51,179 nt of DNA from Candidatus Methylomirabilota bacterium (GTDB lineage Bacteria > Methylomirabilota > Methylomirabilia > Rokubacteriales > CSP1-6): NCBI GenBank assembly GCA_035764725.1, contig DASTYT010000129.1:1-51179 (forward strand), in the 5' to 3' direction. A program made the position numbers and the translations under genes. Positions 48,988 to 51,179 of this stretch are shown here, piece after piece (position 1 is the first letter of the stretch; each line of letters opens with the position of its first letter). The notes beneath the pieces were generated by a model. It saw only the letters and a program-made list of their open reading frames with translations, searched no databases and was not told the origin of the DNA.

Positions 48988-49980
48988 TCACCGGGCGTCG
49001 TCGCCGAGGCGATACTCGGCGGTGAGAGCGTCGAGGCGCTCCTTGAGCTCGGCGTCGATGCCCTTCTCGGCCACCGGCAGCACATCGTCGAGCTGCTCGG
49101 GGCGGCTGGCCCCGATGATGGGGGCGCTCACCGCGGGGTGCGCGAGCACCCAGCCCACCGCCATGCGGGCGAGCGAGAGGCCCGCCTCCGCGGCGAGGGG
49201 CCTCAGCGACTCCACCGTCGCGAACTCGCGATCGTGCCAGTAGCGATCCTGATAGCGGCGCGCCGCGTTGCCCAGCGTGAAGCGGGTGCCCGCGGTGGGT
49301 CCGCCGTCCTTCCGGTGCTTGCCGGACAGCAGGCCGCCCGCGAGCGGGTTGTACGGGATGACGCCGACGCCCTCCTCCCGGCACATCGGGAGCAGGTCGC
49401 GTTCGATCTGGCGGAAGAGGAGGTTGTAGCGGGGCTGCGCGGAGTCGAAGCGGGCGACCCCGAGCACCTCGCTCCGCCCCATCGCCCGCGCGATCTTCCA
49501 GGTGACGAAGTTCGAGGTGCCGATGTAGCGCACCTTGCCCGCCCGCACCAGGTCGTCGAAGGCGCGCAGCGTCTCGTCGATGGGTGTCTCGTCGTCGGGG
49601 GCGTGGCACTGATAGAGGTCCACGTAGTCGGTGCGCAGGCGGCGCAGCGAGCCCTCGATCGCGTCGAGGATGTGCTTGCGGGAGAGCCCCCGGTCCCAGC
49701 GCCGTGCGCTCATCGCCCCGTTGCACTTGGTGGCGACGATGAACTCGTGGCGGCGCCCGGCCAGCCAGCGGCCGAGGATCTCCTCGGTGCGGCCCACGGT
49801 GTCGAGGCCGCCGCCCAGCGGATACACGTCCGACGTGTCGAGGAACGTGATGCCGCCGGCGGCGGCGCGATCGAGGATGGCCACCGAGGTGGGCTCGTCG
49901 CACTGGAGCCCGAACGTCATGGTGCCCAGGCAGAGGCGCGAGACGGTGAGGCCGGTGCGGCCGAGGCGAACGTGCTGCAT
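48988..49980 (-). CDS. Aldo/keto reductase
   Basis: This 330-residue NADPH-dependent reductase of the AKR TIM-barrel family starts VRLGRTGLTVSRLCLGTMTFG. The catalytic tetrad is visible: Asp48 and Tyr53 in FLDTSDVYPLGG, Lys85 in IVATKCNGAM and His126 in DLYQCHAPDDETP. Cofactor-binding segments include YNPLAGGLLSGKH and APIIGASRPEQLDD. GAGGAGG lies 4 bases before the ATG. It lies between two hydroxyacid dehydrogenase genes on the same strand, with gaps of 4 and 9 bases. Confidence 0.92.
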   Translation of the reverse strand: MQHVRLGRTGLTVSRLCLGTMTFGLQCDEPTSVAILDRAAAGGITFLDTSDVYPLGGGLDTVGRTEEILGRWLAGRRHEFIVATKCNGAMSARRWDRGLSRKHILDAIEGSLRRLRTDYVDLYQCHAPDDETPIDETLRAFDDLVRAGKVRYIGTSNFVTWKIARAMGRSEVLGVARFDSAQPRYNLLFRQIERDLLPMCREEGVGVIPYNPLAGGLLSGKHRKDGGPTAGTRFTLGNAARRYQDRYWHDREFATVESLRPLAAEAGLSLARMAVGWVLAHPAVSAPIIGASRPEQLDDVLPVAEKGIDAELKERLDALTAEYRLGDDAR

Positions 49981-49989
49981 GGCGCCTCC

Positions 49990-51057
49990 TCAGCGGTTGG
50001 GCCCGCGGCCCATGGGATAGGGCTGCCATCGGATGAGGCCGGTCCGCGGGAGCACGCCGGGGTTGACGGCCGAGCGCGGCCACTTGCCCTGGAGTACGGT
50101 GGCGATCTCGCGGCCGAGCCGGCGCCGCGTCTCGGGCGCCATTCGCGCTGTGGCCGAGGCGATGTGCGGCGTGACGATCACGTTGTCCATGGCGAGGAGC
50201 GGGTTCGACGGGTCCACCGGCTCCACCTCGAACACGTCGAGGGCGGCCCCGGCGATCTGCCCGTGCCGGAGGGCCTCGATGAGCGCGGCCTCGTCCACCG
50301 TCGGGCCGCGGCCGTTGTTGATGAAGAGGGCGGTGCGCTTCATCGCCCGGAACTGGGCGGTGCTCATCATGTGGTGCGTCTCGCTGTTGAGCGGCGCGTG
50401 CATGGACACGAAGTCGCCGCGCTCGCAGAGCTCGATGAGGCTGGTCACCGGCTCGACGCCCACCGCCGTCATCTCGAGCTCGGCGAGGTAGGGGTCGTAG
50501 GCGATGACGCGCAGGCCGAACGCGTGGCAGCGGCGCGCCACCGCCTTGGCCACGTTGCCGAACGAGATCAGGGCGAACGTCTGGCCGTAGAGGCGTGGGA
50601 TCTCCTTGAAGTACGGGCGCCCCTCCGACCACTTGCCCTGCGTCGTCAGCTCGTGCATGAGGCGGAGGCGGCGGTGCGCGGCGAGGAACATGGCGAGCGT
50701 GTGGTCCGCGACCTCGTCGATGAACACGTCGGGCACGTTGGTGACCACGATGCCGGCCTCGGTGGCCGCGTCCACGTCCACCGTATCCGCGCCCACGCTA
50801 CCCAGCCCGATGACCTTGCAGTTCTTCAGCTCCTTGATGATGGCGGCCGTGATGCGGCGGTTCCGCGCGATCACGGCGTCGGCGTCCTTCGCCGCGGCGA
50901 TGAACTCCTCCTCGGTCTTGGCCGGAACCTCCACGATCTCGGCCCCGATGGCGTCGAGCGCCTCACGCTCGATCTTGTAGGCGCCCTCGGCGAGATCGAA
51001 GGCGATCCCGCCCGACGGCTTCTGGACGACGACCTTGAACTTCGTGCTTGCGGCCAT
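49990..51057 (-). CDS. C-terminal-binding-protein-like D-2-hydroxyacid dehydrogenase
   Basis: This 355-residue protein of the phosphoglycerate dehydrogenase/CtBP family has the first-domain VIGLGSVGADTVDVDAATEAG and VTNVPDVFIDEVADHTLAM, catalytic Arg in FINNGRGPTVDEAAL, Glu in ALDVFEVEPVD and His in VTPHIASATARM. The NAD-binding loop reads ALISFGNVAKAVARRC: the first glycine of GxGxxA is replaced by Ser, which could change cofactor use. The C-terminus has an extra tail of about 20 residues ending YPMGRGPNR. A GAGGAGG ribosome binding site precedes the ATG. It is probably the first gene of the run. Upstream, 51058-51179 holds no recognisable gene. Confidence 0.87.
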   Translation of the reverse strand: MAASTKFKVVVQKPSGGIAFDLAEGAYKIEREALDAIGAEIVEVPAKTEEEFIAAAKDADAVIARNRRITAAIIKELKNCKVIGLGSVGADTVDVDAATEAGIVVTNVPDVFIDEVADHTLAMFLAAHRRLRLMHELTTQGKWSEGRPYFKEIPRLYGQTFALISFGNVAKAVARRCHAFGLRVIAYDPYLAELEMTAVGVEPVTSLIELCERGDFVSMHAPLNSETHHMMSTAQFRAMKRTALFINNGRGPTVDEAALIEALRHGQIAGAALDVFEVEPVDPSNPLLAMDNVIVTPHIASATARMAPETRRRLGREIATVLQGKWPRSAVNPGVLPRTGLIRWQPYPMGRGPNR

Positions 51058-51179
51058 GCCGGCGACCTCCTCGGTCCTGGACTGAGTTCTGAGCTGCCGT
51101 GGTGCGCGCTGCGGCCCCCAAGTCTACGTTCGCGCCGACGCCAAGTCGAGGCCCTCCTGTGCTAGGGTGGCCCTGCCAT

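Noticed and set aside
1..51179. tRNA or rRNA genes, CRISPR arrays, transposases, phage integrases or attachment repeats
   Set aside because: No cloverleaf-like, regularly spaced repeat or recombinase-coding sequence was seen on either strand by reading; a dedicated scan could still find a short one.

Overview
The window is about 51 kb of very GC-rich DNA (by eye roughly two thirds or more G+C) from a Gram-negative-type bacterium. Outer-membrane lipid-transport proteins (MlaA, MlaC), several lipoproteins, a GlrK/QseG/GlrR-like signalling set and a PEP-CTERM-like surface protein all imply a diderm envelope. The mix of branched-chain amino-acid (Liv) ABC genes, family 5 solute-binding proteins, a B12-dependent ribonucleotide reductase and a cobalt-type nitrile hydratase fits environmental lineages such as Candidatus Rokubacteria/Methylomirabilota or a deep deltaproteobacterial group. 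That placement is inference from style, not from a marker gene. There are no rRNA or tRNA genes, CRISPR arrays, integrases or insertion sequences that I can see.

Layout. At 1-9127 a truncated secreted-protein gene is followed by an HxlR regulator and, on the minus strand, a tightly packed nine-gene operon: URO-D-like enzyme, family 5 binding protein, LivG, LivF, flavin-binding PPOX protein, LivK, LivH, LivM and a GAF protein. From 9144 to 15040 lie a 5'-truncated adenylate cyclase remnant, a small alpha/beta hydrolase, a ketoacyl synthase III fused to an unknown N-terminal domain, MlaA, a beta-hydroxyacid dehydrogenase and a YacP-like NYN protein. From 15069 to 20500 there is the class II ribonucleotide reductase NrdJ with a rich control region, then a gamma-glutamyltransferase-like enzyme. 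From 20497 to 29777 lie a PEP-CTERM-like protein, a giant TPR lipoprotein, an HtrA-like protease fused to a rhodanese domain, a cyclic-nucleotide-binding protein, L-2-hydroxyglutarate oxidase, MlaC and exonuclease III.

The region 29855-40709 is a signalling and envelope block. It holds three histidine kinases, a sigma-54-dependent response regulator, a QseG-like lipoprotein, a lytic transglycosylase, an M15-like secreted protein, a family 5 binding protein and two very small membrane or secreted peptides with strong ribosome binding sites. From 40830 to the end are a Co-type nitrile hydratase operon with a ferredoxin-fused activator, a molybdopterin oxidoreductase, a glycosyltransferase and three dehydrogenase/reductase genes.

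The most interesting signal is regulatory. Seven GG-N10-GC elements resembling -24/-12 (sigma-54) promoters lie 16-70 bases upstream of seven genes in the correct orientation: mlaA, the PEP-CTERM-like gene, mlaC, a 45-residue peptide, the lytic transglycosylase, the GlrK-like kinase and a 33-residue membrane peptide. Two match the consensus almost perfectly. With a GAFTGA-type sigma-54 activator in the middle of the block, this looks like a local sigma-54 envelope-stress or surface regulon that includes undescribed micro-peptides. One of these, at 40543-40644, has its own promoter and terminator and predicts a transcript of about 230 nt. A second clear regulatory picture is upstream of nrdJ: two NrdR-like boxes 32 bp apart lie exactly over a -35/-10 promoter, with a cluster of DnaA-box-like sites just upstream.
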